Assembly: GCA_905221605.1 (NCBI GenBank) | Contig: CAJNDS010002671.1 | Span: 1 to 64,000, forward strand | Origin: Symbiodinium natans | Taxonomy: Eukaryota > Sar > Dinophyceae > Suessiales > Symbiodiniaceae | Length of the DNA stretch: 64,000 bases | Direction of reading: 5' to 3' | Shown: positions 42,460 through 57,100 of the stretch, in pieces | Layout: each line of letters starts with the position of its first letter | How positions within the stretch are numbered: position 1 is the stretch's first letter | Position numbers and translations under genes: made by a program | The notes under the pieces: generated by a model | The model's input: the letters and a program-made list of their open reading frames with translations, nothing else | Database searches by the model: none | Told to the model about the DNA's origin: nothing

Positions 42460-42890
42460 TTGCGCACCGTGCCACGGGGCAGCCCGTTCTTGTCGCGGGG
42501 TCCGCGACAGGCCCGTCCGGGGCTACCAACGAGCATTCGCGTCATGCTGGATGACGAGGAGGATTGCCGTCTTCTGCACGGCGCTGCTGAGCAGCTCGCC
42601 CGCGCAGAGGCCCGCCACTGCTGGCATCCGGGTCGGACCTTGCGTAAGCCCAGCGGCCGTGTGCGTGCTTTGGTCGTCGGAAACGTGCTGCGCCGCTTTG
42701 TTGGATGCGTCCGGGCCCAGCAGTTTGCCCCGCAACTGCAGGACGCTTGCCTCCATTTTCAGTTCGGGCTGAGCACGTCCCCGTGCACGGAAGCTGTTAC
42801 ACGCCTGTTGCGCGCCGCCAAAGGGGCCGCGCCCCGCACCACCGCTTTGTCGGTTGACGCGGTCGGCGCATTCGATCATGTCGCCCGCTT
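42460..42890 (+). pseudogene. LINE reverse transcriptase relic (plus strand, fingers to motif A)
   Basis: One frame reads LRKPSGRVRALVVGNVLRRFVG, FQFGLSTSPCTEAV, then LSVDAVGAFDHVAR (motif A Asp near 42860). It breaks off right after motif A. A matching continuation, SMWRGLFERPALQPLFPYVCQFYSEPSAYAW, is found at ~44528 on the same strand, which suggests that 42.9-44.5 kb was inserted or rearranged into this copy. Confidence 0.65.
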
Positions 42891-43616
42891 CTATGGCTCA
42901 GGGCTCAAGCCAAGGGTTAAGCTCAAACCTTTTTGGTTGGGGTAGCTCACGCCATCGCGCCATGCCGCTGTCAGAAGAGCAAACATAGCGCGTGTAAAGC
43001 CCGGAGACATCGGTCGGTTTCAAGCAGGACAGCCCAAAGAAGCCAGGGACCAAATCGTGGGAACGGTATGATAAATACAAATCGACTGGCTCAGTCGGGC
43101 AAGCGACTTCCTTGGGGGGCATTTTGGTTGGATTTGAGCACCGACTTTGAAAAGGGTTAACTGACATTCAAAGATGAGGACACGCCTGGAGCAGCAGAGT
43201 GGGGCGCTCCGGAGGGAACCCCTGACCGTGAAGCTCATAACCGGGCAAAACACAAGCCGAAGGAACCCAGGCCCAAACCCTTGATGTTAGGAATGGGGCC
43301 GGACGCAGTTGGCAGTGCAGGATCAGGTGGCCAGCTCGTTCACGCAGCATGCGTCGCTGAAGATGGGGTTGTGGAGTGGGCCATTCACAATTGCCCTGTG
43401 CGTGAGCAAGTCCGCGATGCCATCATGGATTTTGAGGAAGACTTGGAGTAGGACACAAAGCCTTTTCAGAGGGCCAGTCAGGTCCAATCTTTCGCCAGAG
43501 GACAGAGCACCATGCGTGTCGGCGGCAAAGGCTTTAGGCAGCACTCCAGCAGCAGCATGAGTCCTAAAACAACCGACTTGCGGTCAGCAACGGACACGTT
43601 CCGGGTTCGCGACGAG
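42891..43616. other. Unassigned sequence inside the split LINE
   Basis: No recognisable domain; short overlapping ORFs only. Confidence 0.3.
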
Positions 43617-43830
43617 TTAGATATCGTGCAGGACGGCGAAAAGATCTCCGTCAAGGAGATGGTCTTTCGCCACCACAAGCGGGGGGTGTTGCGCGAGGGC
43701 ATTCCTCGCCGGCATAAACGGGTCTCCCTGTTCGGCACCTTCGCCCTGGGGCGGAATCGCTCGCGGACGTAGGCCTCGTGGCCGAGCGGCGCTCCAGTCG
43801 CCAACCCAAACGGGCTCCGAAACCTCGCGG
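43617..43830 (-). pseudogene. LINE reverse transcriptase relic (minus strand, motifs B-C)
   Basis: The minus frame reads GEGAEQGDPFMPARNALAQHPPLV then LFAVLHDI. These correspond to the LINE EQGDPLMPALYAL (motif B) and FAFLDD (motif C) segments, with the first catalytic Asp changed to His. Confidence 0.55.
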
Positions 43831-43904
43831 GTCAGCTCGGTGATGGAAGGGGGCTCCTCACGTGCCGCGTTCCAGATGCGTCTTGCCAGCATGAAGCTGG
43901 ACGC

Positions 43905-44500
43905 GGGCGTGCTCCCGCTCAAAGTTCAGGTACATATTGCCGCCAAAAATGTCCAGAGCATGCGGGCCGAGACGAGGTTTCAAGATGGCTTGGCGGAACT
44001 GGATGCTGGTGAGCACGATTTGGTTTTCTTATCCGAAATTGGGCGATCCGAGTTGCCGGAGGTTCTCAAGACGCCTCGACAGGGCAAACTTTACCTCAGT
44101 GGTGGATTTGCTTTCCATGGCGTTGGAAGTTACATTGCTCCAAAGTTTTGCAAGTCGATTTCTGGCATTTGTTTCCATGCGATTTCTGCTCAATTGTGCA
44201 TCTTGCCATTCTCATTTCATGGCCGCAAATTTCCCACATATTCATGGTGCTTCCCAACCAGCTGGGACAATGATTCGGTGGTTGAGCTTTACAGTGCCCT
44301 GATTTTGATGCTTGAAACAGCCATGCCTCTTGCAGCCATTCCTATCCTTGGTGGGGAATTTTAACGCACACATAGGAGCAGCGATGCCACATGATGATGT
44401 TGGACTGCTTGGCTCTTGGGGTTGTGGGGCCCTGAAATGTCAGGGGTTCGAAATTATAAAACGTTTCACCTGTACCCTGAAGGGGACGTCTTTGGGCGAT
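43905..44500 (+). pseudogene. LINE endonuclease (EEP) relic
   Basis: The frame reads VQVHIAAKNVQSM, LVFLSEIGRSELPE, SGGFAFHGVGSYIAP, FPTSWDNDSVVELYSAL, then IPILGGEF. After a one-base shift near 44360, NFNAHIGAAMPHDD follows, i.e. the GGDFNAHIG block split across two frames. Order and spacing fit a LINE ORF2 endonuclease. The canonical catalytic Glu of the SE motif is present; the Asp of GGDFN is Glu or Asn depending on frame. It sits back-to-back with the minus-strand RT relic, sharing the ~43830-43905 interval. Confidence 0.65.
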
Positions 44501-44524
44501 CAGGTCTCGACTCGACTCGCCCGC

Positions 44525-44900
44525 CTCTATGTGGCGTGGCCTCTTCGAGCGTCCCGCCCTCCAGCCTCTTTTCCCTTACGTGTGCCAGTTCTACTCCGAG
44601 CCCAGCGCGTATGCCTGGCCGTGTTGGGCATGTCAACCCTCAAGCGCGCCGAGCATGACATGCTGCTCAGCCGTATCCCATGGCTTGACAGCTTGCAGGC
44701 AGCCTGGCTGCTGCTTCATTTCTGCGTGGTGCCCCGCTCTAAATTCCTCCTCCGGGCCGTGCCGATGAGCTGCCTGAACACAGTCTTCGGACGGCGCGGC
44801 TTGCCTGGCTGCGTTCTGCGTGTGCAGATCGTGCCGCTGCTTCCTGGTGTGACACCTTTGCCTCATCCAGGCTCGGGCACCCGGGGCTGCTGAACGCCTG
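44525..44900 (+). pseudogene. LINE reverse transcriptase relic (post-motif A and thumb)
   Basis: SMWRGLFERPALQPLFPYVCQFYSEPSAY appears first, then in another frame LLSRIPWLDSLQAAWLLLHFCVVPRSKFLLR, the LINE thumb region. Motifs B and C are deleted between them (~44610). It probably belongs with 42460-42890. Confidence 0.5.
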
Positions 44901-45657
44901 CTCAGTGCCCTCGATGGCAAAATCCCCCTGCCCTCTGCCGCCGCTGCCAGCCAGCCCCTCAAGGCATTGCCAGGGTCATTCGAGGTCGCGAGGAAGGTGC
45001 GTGTCGCGGACATGAACAGTGACGTGCCCGTGACAGATGACCGGCGGACTGAAGTGGTCGCCTGCGTGCTGATTCCTCTCGGCCTCGTCACTGTGCGGGC
45101 CGCACGGGTCGGCTGGCCGACGGTCAGGGTCGTGCAACTCAGCAAGCGTTGCCGAGGACCCTCAGCGAGAGGTTCACAATTCACGCAGATAGACACAAGC
45201 CTCGGCACGGCGGGCTCGGGGGCCCCGGCGCGCTGGCAGCACAAGCAGCAGCTGCCTCACGGAGCAGGTCGCGCACCGGGTTCCCGGTAAAGTAACATGC
45301 GGGGTGCTCGGAGGAAGAGCTTCCAGCCGCGCGCTTGTGCTCCACGTCCCCGGCCGTGATCAAGATCGAAGGCCGGCCGGCAGCACAGAGCGCAAGATGC
45401 CAGGTGAGACCTCGTCCAAAAAGGAAAACCCAGCGCGGAGCCCGGAGTCCGCGGCCGCAGCGCGGCCTTCCGGTCGGGTGCCCGCAGTGAGCGGCGGATT
45501 GCCAGTCACGTCGGGAGCAACATCCCCACTAGGAGCATCCAGGCCAGCAGGCAAAAGTGGACTGCGCCTGCGGCCCCGGCCGCCGCGACGATTCCGACCG
45601 CGCGCGCTCAACGCGGCGGGCGGGTTCGGCCAGTGCGGCATCACCCCGTCCGCTTCA
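44901..45657. other. Unassigned GC-rich sequence
   Basis: High GC keeps several frames open on both strands; none has a recognisable motif. Confidence 0.3.
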
Positions 45658-46870
45658 TCATTGTCCGCACGGGCGCCGCCAGCATCTGGCGTGCGGCCGC
45701 ACCTGGCTCCTCCTCGGGGCGCGGCGAGGCAGGAGCAACGGGAGCAGGTGCTGGGCGAAAACGATCGGAGTGCCGGTCAAGTGCCGTCGCCAAATGCATG
45801 CCACCGTAGCATTCAGCAGGGCCTCTTGCACGGGCGCAAGAAAGTACCCATCCGGCTCCCGGAGCTGACGGACTGCCCATCCGATGTGGACACACGCACT
45901 GTTGGTGCATGAGATCAGATCCGGCAGGTGGTGCTCGTGTGCTGGCGCGGCCTCCACGGCATGTGCCAGAGCTGCTAGCAGCGTATGCGGGCCCACCAGT
46001 TCGGACACCATGAGCAGGTGCCGGGCTTCTTCCCACCAGTCGGCGGAACGCGGGTCGGCTCGCCATTCTGCAAGCGCAGCGACCGCGAGGTCTGCTGCAG
46101 CTGCCTGGAGAAGGGGCGTGCAATCACCCAAGGGCGGGCAGTGCGACAGCCAGAAAGCACGGTGCCCGCCCATGCCAGTGGCCTGTGGCACCGCAGGCAG
46201 TGCCGGCCGGTTGCAGCCATGGGAGCAGCGAAGGTGCCCGCGCTCGGTGGCCCGGTCGTACTCCCACCAAAGCCGGCTGCCGCAACCTCCGCACGCCTCT
46301 CCGGCATTTGCAGGGACATGGATGTCATCCCATGCCAGGTCGCCGCGTCGTGCCGCACGGCTGAGGCGCCCACTGGTGGTGCATAGCGACGAAATCGATC
46401 CTCCCCGCACCTGCGTGGCCGCGCCCCAAGACAACGACGCCCGGAGGCCGTGGTGGTTCGGGCGCGTGGTTGGAGGTGAAGGTGCGAAGTGCATAGTTTT
46501 GCACGGCTTCCCGCTCAGTTTATTGACCAGAGATCCGGACCGGCATCTGCACAGCTCGGCGCGCGCATTCGTCGCGCAACGCCGCGTCGTGCTGGGCCGT
46601 CCATCCTCCCATCTCGCACGCGCGGCAGCGACTGTGGCGGCAAAAAGAGCACAATAAGTCGGCCGGGCGCGAGGCTTGCATGCGGAGTTGGGCCAAGCAC
46701 CAAAGGTGCAGGTGGTGACGCGCGCACGTCGGGAATGGCCGCGGCGCGCGATCTCCAGACGTGCTCGGTTTCTAGCGCTTCCAAGCACATGCAACACGAG
46801 TCGAATTCAACTTCCGGTGCTCGCGACGTGAGAGGCGGCGGCGACTGGGCGGCGACGGAGAGAACCGGGG
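45658..46870 (-). pseudogene. Possible LINE C-terminal region with zinc ribbon
   Basis: The minus strand encodes near its 5' side CCMCLEALETEHVWRS (a C-x2-C...H knuckle like the C-terminal end of LINE ORF2). After a frame change near 46520 it runs into a long frame with CGGCGSRLWWEYDRATERGHLRCSHGC (two CxxC-type pairs, zinc ribbon-like, ~46210-46290) and then a Leu/Ala-rich helical region to ~45700. I do not recognise the domain. The upstream part of the presumed protein is cut by the (GT)n tract. GC-rich composition means the frame could be partly fortuitous. Confidence 0.35.
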
Positions 46871-46906
46871 ACGGCTGGCGACGACAGCGATCCGCACGGT
46901 GATCCG

Positions 46907-49976
<3,070 letters not shown>

Positions 49977-50095
49977 AGGATTTAGGGTGTGGCGGGTTTA
50001 GGTTTTTAGGGGTTTAGGCTTTTAGGGTTCAGGGCTTAGAGTCTTGAGGGTTCAGACTTTTTAAGGTTTAGTTTCTTAAAACAAATGAGTTTGTT
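49977..50095. repeat. Degenerate telomere-like block
   Basis: TTTAGGGTGTGG, GGTTTAGGTTTTTAGGGG and TTTTAGGGTTCAGGG words; short. Confidence 0.75.
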
Positions 50096-50429
50096 GTTAT
50101 CCGGTTTCGGTTTCAGGGCTTTGGGGGTGTAGGGGGGTAAAGTAAGGGTTTAGCGCATATGTGAAGCCCTACCGAACCTATCATACGATGCATTGTGTTT
50201 GCAAATCGGGGGGCCTGCACCCCCCCAACCCCGCGTCTCCCCTCAACCCCCGCGCTGTTTTCAGTTACTTCGACAGCATATGCAAAGCACAGCCAAGTCG
50301 CACCTAGGCAAACAAACGCCTTCAACCAAGCCCAAAAGAAGAACCCGAGCCTAGCCAGCCAAACCAAGCTGCACCTAAGAAAGAAGCGGGGCCGCATAGG
50401 ACAAAAACCGTCCACCGTGTTTTCGGATT

Positions 50430-50680
50430 TTAGTTTTTAGGGTTTAGGGTCAAGGAATTTAGGGTTGAGGGTTTGGGGTTTACACGGTTTAGTTTTTGGG
50501 GTTTAGGGTTTTTAGGTTTAGGGCCAAGGTGTTTTTTAAAAGCGTTTTAGGGTTTACGGCTTTTTGGGGTTTTCAAGGTTCGGGTTTCGGGTTTTGAGCG
50601 TTTTGAGGGTTTGGGGTTTTAGGGTTTTTAGGGTTTAGGGAGGGTTTTAGGGTTAGTTAGGTCCAGGTTTTCGAGGGTTT
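50430..50680. repeat. Degenerate telomere-like block
   Basis: GTTTTTAGGGTTTAGGGTC through TTTTAGGGTTAGTTAGG. It is separated from the preceding block by ~330 bp of unique DNA, which may be an insertion into one array. Confidence 0.8.
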
Positions 50681-53336
50681 GGGAGCACCGTTGAGGAGAA
50701 AGCTTCTTTAATATATGCCTCAAAGTTACTTCGATCGAATAATACACCCGAGGAGATCGCAGACGAATTGCCAGTGTGTTGGAGGCGGGTGGAAAAGAAT
50801 GTGCGCGCGCAACGACCTTGCGAATCTTGCGTTGTCGTTGTCAGCGTATATAAACAAATACACCTGTGTGCAGTGGCAGCAATTGGCAGCGCAGCATCAC
50901 AAAAAGTTCCGTTCTCGCAAAGCTCAACGGGAGCGTAGACAGTCTGTAGGCTGGCAATCGTATAAGCCCCAGAAAAAGTGACTGACGGAAAGTCATCGTA
51001 AACAGTCGCAAAATTTCAAGCCGCTAGGGGGGAAGCTTGAACCTGGAGTGGCACGATCGATGGCAAGGCGAGCAAAACCTACGACGCCCAAAAACGTCTT
51101 CGGCAACGTGCCCCGAATGGAAAGGGTGATTGTTAGATCAAACCGGCCCATGCGGACGGCCTTTCGATTCTGAAGTCCATGGGCTTGATCACGTTCTCGA
51201 CATGTATTAGTTTGCTTTCATTCTGGTAGTGGGTTCCGAGCTGACGCTTCTCATGACCAGGAGCCGGATATTTTGTATTTGGGCTACTCAAAAGCAGCGC
51301 CATGGCGTGGCATCTTGGTTTCACCCCAAGCTGAAAAAGTGCTTCAGATCGTGTCGACTACGCTTGCGCTGAGCTGTTCATGACCACGTCTAAGGCAAGG
51401 TTAGTGCTGTCGTACGGGAAGCAGAATATCTTTGGACAACTGTGGCCTATGTCTTGTGGCCATCTGGTGCAGCGGCACTGTTAGGATCATTGCCTGGTAC
51501 TTGGGCAGCAAGTACTGTTCTGTTCGCGTGGTGCAGCAAGCCACCCGAGCATGTGATTGAGCAGTTGACTGGACGCGTTGAGATGTGAGGAGAACCTAAT
51601 TTCCAGTCCCGCTTGGACGAACACATGTTCGAAGGTCCTAAAGGTCCCTAGAATGCATGATGCGTGCAGCCATGTGCAGCCCTGACTGAGTGGATCAACC
51701 TGTGGACAACTTCATTGCCCAACGTACGGCTGACAACAAGTTGCGGGCGTTTGCAACGGTGCCGGTGTTGGCACTTTGCAGCACAATGGTACTATGTCTG
51801 CTTTTTTTCATTTTGTTGTTTTGTTTATCCCAGGTGTGTCTCTCCGGTGGAGTTTGTGTTTGGCAAGGTGAGCCAAGCGCGACCCTGGAACGTGGACAAT
51901 GATGTCAGTCATTCTGACGACGTGGCTGCCCGGCAGCAATTCAGCTCTCAAGTATGGTTTCCGTGCATCTGCAGCAATTGCATGTGCAGCCTCGTGTAGA
52001 AGTGTAGAATGAGGCCTGGGTGCAAAATACGCTGATCGATACAAGGGAGCAAAAAAAGATCACAGCACTTGAGGGATCCTGGGGCCACGAGCAGTCGCTC
52101 TCGTGGGCATGCTCAGGCAGGTGCAAGTACAGATTGAGGCAATATCAAGTTGACACTCTGCAGTTATCTCAAGGCAAGACGTGCAAGACGCACACAGCGC
52201 ACAACGTTTCGGCAAACCATGGTAGACCAAGGCTACTGCAAGCAACCCATTAATTAGTTAGTTTGGCATGATCTTGGTCACTTGGCACGAACTTCATGAT
52301 GTACGTAGCCGGTGTTCTGTGCGGTCGATGAAGATTTAGTGAAAGACTTAGTGGAGTGGGTCGTTAGGCCAACTGGGGCTTTCGTTTACTGCTTCGTTCG
52401 GTGCGCTGGCCACACCGGATGCATGCGAACTTCCTGGAGGCATTCCGGGGCTCCAGAGTCTGTCCCTTTCAACATGCTGCACATTTTGTCGGCTGTGTGA
52501 TGCTACGGTTCTCAATGGTTATCACTTCTATACATTCAATGCTTTCTTGATGCTTCCTTTCTTTGCCACACGTTCAACGGTTTGGGATGGTTTGGGGGGT
52601 CATGTTGCGAAGATCTTCAACAGGATGCGTTGTTGCCCGCTTTCGTGTTGGACGAGGAGCTTCGCATCACAGCGTAGTGCTGAGCACTTCATTGTGCCAT
52701 GTCGTGATGTTTGCCAGAAGTGGCGCTGGTGGTTCATAGAACACGCCTCGAATCGAATGCCTGAGGTGTGGAATGAGGCGGCCGTTAAGGTGACTCCTTT
52801 CCGCTTGGAATCCGCATTGTGTACTTTCGCATGTCGATGCAAAGGCCACCACCTTGGCAGCAACGGAGGCACAAAGTTTTTGATGTTTTTGTGTGTTGAC
52901 GCATTGCAAATGCTGGTTGCTGGCATGAAGCCTTAATCAGCGGCTCTGGTTTATCTTCATTTGTGGCCGGTGGTTTGGCTGGCAGCAGGTTCTTGGCAAG
53001 CCAATACTTGCAGCCCTGCAGGCGGAGGCGGTTCATGGCCTTGCAATCTCAGCAGAGCTTGTGCCCACCATGCACACCCTTCGCAAGTGCAAAGGCAAAC
53101 GAAGCACTTGCGGCGTTTGCGGAAGAGCTGCAGTTGGCCAAGGCAACACAGAGGCCTTGGCACATTTCGACACCGCCTGCCATTGTCCACGCATGCACGG
53201 TTGCAATCAGACTTTGCAGCGCACAGTGACTGACTGCCCTGAGAAGTTGTGTTGGTTCATGACAGACATGATGTGCCTCCGTTGGCCCAAAGCTATAGTC
53301 AAGGACAAGTATGTGGGATAGTATTTGGTGAGTCCA
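50681..53336. other. Unassigned, possible intronic sequence
   Basis: No long or motif-bearing frame. Around 52960-53235 two frames give protein-like Cys-rich or Ala/Glu-rich stretches, but the reading is ambiguous. No splice-site model could be supported by eye. Confidence 0.3.
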
Positions 53337-54134
53337 ATGCAGGCTCCCCGACGCTTGCGCCCTTGGCGAGGCAATGCAGACGCTGTCGCATCTTTCCTTG
53401 CCTTGCCAGGAGATCAGCCTGAAGACTCGCACGCCGACCGTGCATCTCGCTCATCGACCTCGGCTTCATGCCTGGATCAAAATCGTGATGTGCCTGGCGT
53501 GCTGCTGTCATCTGCGAGCGTAGCATTGCTTGCGCCCGCTCTGCCCGTTGGTGGCTTCTCATCTCAGATTCCCTTGCAGGTGTCGGGGTATATGCCGTTG
53601 GGGATGGCAGAAGAGGCAGATCCTGCAAGCGAAGCCCTGGTTCCAGAGGCTGATGGCCCCGGGGGCCCCGGCCTTGCAATTCGCAGAGGAGACAAAGGTC
53701 CCGCCCACGCAGAACACTACGAGCATCAACAGACCGAAGAGCCTCCCGAGCAGCATGGTAGTGATGACATGATGATGGCTGACATTGGCCTGGCAATGGT
53801 TTCGTCAGGACTGACCATCATGCTGGCAATGATGGGCGCGGTCTGCGCCTTGCGAATCTGCCGTGAGATGTTGCGACGCCGCAATGCCAGTGCAGAAGGA
53901 ACCACGATGCAAACTGGCACACCAGCGCCGGATGGTTCGCTTCAAGCGTTTCGGCCATTTGCAGGACAGGGCTACCGCTTAGTGGTGGAAGGTGATGTCA
54001 GCAAGCCGCCAACACCTCGGACGTCACCAAGTGATCCGGTCGTCGGTGAGGATAAACGCAGCGCTGATAGGCGATTTCCTGGCGAGGCTGGCTTGCCGAA
54101 CTTTGGGGCTGGCCTTGCTTCCCCTGACGCTTAA
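53337..54134 (+). CDS. Hypothetical single-pass membrane protein
   Basis: Open frame of ~265 codons from ATG 53337 to TAA 54132-54134. The first ~150 residues are polar, Pro/Ala/Ser-rich and acidic. A hydrophobic segment follows (IGLAMVSSGLTIMLAMMGAVCAL, ~53789-53855), immediately trailed by a basic RICREMLRRRN stop-transfer-like stretch. The C-terminal ~80 residues are polar. The hydrophobic-then-basic arrangement is more orderly than chance ORFs nearby. I do not recognise a family. It could be a single-exon gene or the last exon of a longer one. Confidence 0.35.
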   Translation: MQAPRRLRPWRGNADAVASFLALPGDQPEDSHADRASRSSTSASCLDQNRDVPGVLLSSASVALLAPALPVGGFSSQIPLQVSGYMPLGMAEEADPASEALVPEADGPGGPGLAIRRGDKGPAHAEHYEHQQTEEPPEQHGSDDMMMADIGLAMVSSGLTIMLAMMGAVCALRICREMLRRRNASAEGTTMQTGTPAPDGSLQAFRPFAGQGYRLVVEGDVSKPPTPRTSPSDPVVGEDKRSADRRFPGEAGLPNFGAGLASPDA

Positions 54135-54152
54135 GGACAAAAGCGGCGACGG

Positions 54153-54190
54153 CGCATGTCATCGCATGTCATCGCATGTCATCGCATGTC
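54153..54190. repeat. 10-bp tandem repeat (ATCGCATGTC)
   Basis: Four perfect units of GCATGTCATC directly after the stop of the hypothetical membrane-protein ORF. Confidence 0.9.
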
Positions 54191-57100
54191 AAGGGCCGGT
54201 CGGATTAGTCAGACCTTCAGTGCATGAAGCACTCTCGTTACATGCAGCCAGGCTTTGCATTAGTTCATTCTGCCCAGCATTTGGGGCATCGGCATCCAGG
54301 TGCCAAGAGTGGATGTTTAGCACAGTCCTTGTCTTATTCGTCGGAGCTTCGGCAATGTCAAGTTCACGAACCAGCTTGCAGGCTGCACCTGGTGTCTTGC
54401 AGAAGGCTGGAAAGCTTGCCTTGCCCACATGGGTTGCGAGAATGTGAGGTAGTGGCTACCGTGTAAAAACCAGCCGAAGCAGTCTTAGCATTTCTCTCCC
54501 TTTGCATGTTCCTTTGTCAGGAAAGACAGGTTTTCTGGCTTCGTGGGCTTCGCCATTTCGGGTGATGCGCAGCGCCTCGGCACGACGAGTCTTGCTCCCT
54601 GCGGAAAGCAGCAGCCACTCTAAGAGGCAATGCCAATCCCCAAAAGATCTGTGTCGAAACAGAACCTTGGCTCTGTGCAGATGAAGATGGTTGCCGTAGA
54701 GTAGCTGAGTAGCTTTCCGTGGAAGCTGCGCCCGGGTTCCTTGATTGGCTTTCCACATTCTGGCGTCAGGGGTGCCACTGAAGTTGCCGTGGAGGCGGCT
54801 GCGCACTTAGCCCAAGTGGCTTGATGGCCAAGTGCAGGTCAGCGAAAGGCTTTCTGAGATGAGAAGCAGAAGCATCGATTTCCGGACATTGTGTGACTTG
54901 TGTGAACTCGAGGGCTCCTCTGACCTACTGGGCAGGCTGCTTCCTGAGAAATGGGGTCACATGAAAATTCTGATGCAGCTTGTTCCAGACTTCAGCTGCT
55001 CAAAAGGTCGAGCAGCCCTATGGGCAGCATTGGTGCAGCAGGCTTGGTGGCAAAGTGTGCTGCATCAGAAGAGCGAGCCCGCAAGCCCCACACGCTGCCA
55101 GAGCTTGCAATCTCGCAATGCTCGCAACTGGCATAACCTCCAGTCTCCTCGAAGCGGCAACCGGTGCCGTGAAGCAAGCGCTTAACGGTGTTACGGGGCT
55201 GTCTGTGTGCTTCGTGTTTTGTTTGCATAGCTCGGACCGGGACTCAAAAGGCTGCTTTGGGTATTTGGCCTGACAGCAAGAATGGCTCATGTTAGACCAT
55301 GCGCCATGACCAGATCCCACCCCATGGCTCTATGGCACTACTATGGAACTCCAAACGTTCTGCAGTTGTGCATCAAAGACTCGCCCTCTGTGATTGGAGC
55401 TTTGCTTCATTTTGCTCCTTCGGCACTGGCCAACCTGTTGACAAGGCAGAGATTCAACAGTCCTGCAGGCTTCGTTGCGTGAACAGCAGTGGTTCTCGCC
55501 AAGCGTGCAGTCCTCGCAGCCTCTCACGTCCGGAGTCATCCTGAGTCCTTGCTGTGATCTTTTGCTGCTGCGTTTTGGTCGACCTATGGTCACATGTACA
55601 GGATTTTACAAGCAGGATGGAGTAGGTGGTATCCCCCTATGAGCGCGGACGCCACCTGGTATGTCGAGGGCTGTGGGAGGTAGGTCGCTGTGCAACACGA
55701 ACTCACTCCAAACAACTGGCCAGAGAGTTCTCTCTGAGGACGAACAGCGAATCCACCTTGTACAGTTTAAGATCTGAGTAGGGTGGTGAAAAGTGTGGTG
55801 AATGTGGGAGGCCCAGGAAGTTCAGCATTGTGACCCACAGCTAATTGAGGCCTTGCACTCCCGCTTCGGGCAACGTGGGCTGCTTTCACAACAACACTTC
55901 GGCGAATGATATCCTGCCACGGTCATGGCTATGCTCATCCTTCTGGGGAGTGTGTGGCGAGGCTTGTCGTGGCAGGTCAATGGCACGAGTCTGTGGACGG
56001 GGTTGTGGGGTGGGCCGATAGTGCTTCCATCTTATGCCAGAATGCTGTTCCTTGGCTGCTTCGCTTCTTGCTTCAATAGGGCATCACATCGCACCGATCG
56101 CAGCTGCACCCTGTGCTAGGGGAGATGTTGTACTGCAATGCGGCCATGTCGGCCTTGCCTGTCACCTGGAGCGAGTGCAGCCTCCATGGACAGTTTGTGC
56201 TGGAACGTGACATATTTCGGCATGCTGGCTCTCGGAAAGCTCAAGTCTGTGCATGCCTGGATGCTGTAGCATCGCACCATGCCGGTAACATCTGGCAAGC
56301 ACGACAAGCTGAATTTCTGCAAACGCTCTTAAGCTGACACTTGGGTGTTTGGGATACACGTGCTGTTCAGAGATGGAGCCGCGAGCGCTGAAGCCGCAAT
56401 CCTGTTGCCGGTGGCAGCTGCGCCTGAATATCCTCACAGTGCGTGGACAAGGATGAGGACTGTGATGGGCTGACAGTCGATGCACAGCCCCCAGGCCATG
56501 CATCACCATTTAAAGCTGCTTGTTTGTGATTGTTACCCTTTGCTGTCACCATGGCCATGCAACTGTCACGACTTGCACTGCTAGATTCTCTGGAACTGTG
56601 AGTACATGTTTTTTTGTGTCCATTGGTGTCCTGTCATCCAGGCATGGAGGATGGCCTCCTCCGCACATTTCATTCAAGCTTGGCGGAGCCAGATGTGGCG
56701 CAGCGTCGGGAGGCGCGATTTGGCCTAACTTCAACACTTGCCAGTCCGGGTCAGATCCAGGTTGCCCTGGCTGCACGCTGCCTCGATCGGAGCAGCCTTG
56801 GTTACAATGCCATTCGTGCCTTGGGTAAGGCCCAAGCGAGAGGGTGAGGAAGTAAGGATGTTAAGAAGTGCATGGAAGTGCAGTGACCACACAAATCAAT
56901 GCCGGAAATTACATATCATCTTACGTCAGCATTGCAGGCCTCGTGGTCAGAGGCAGAGAGCCTCCTCGAGGCGGGCGCTCATCAGGCATTCATTTGATCA
57001 CGAACCTGAGACCGGCCTCTGCATGATCTTCATGTTGTTGTCATTTGTGCATGCATGGCTAGCTGAGGCTGACATATCGTTGCTCCGAGCGCAGCTAGGA

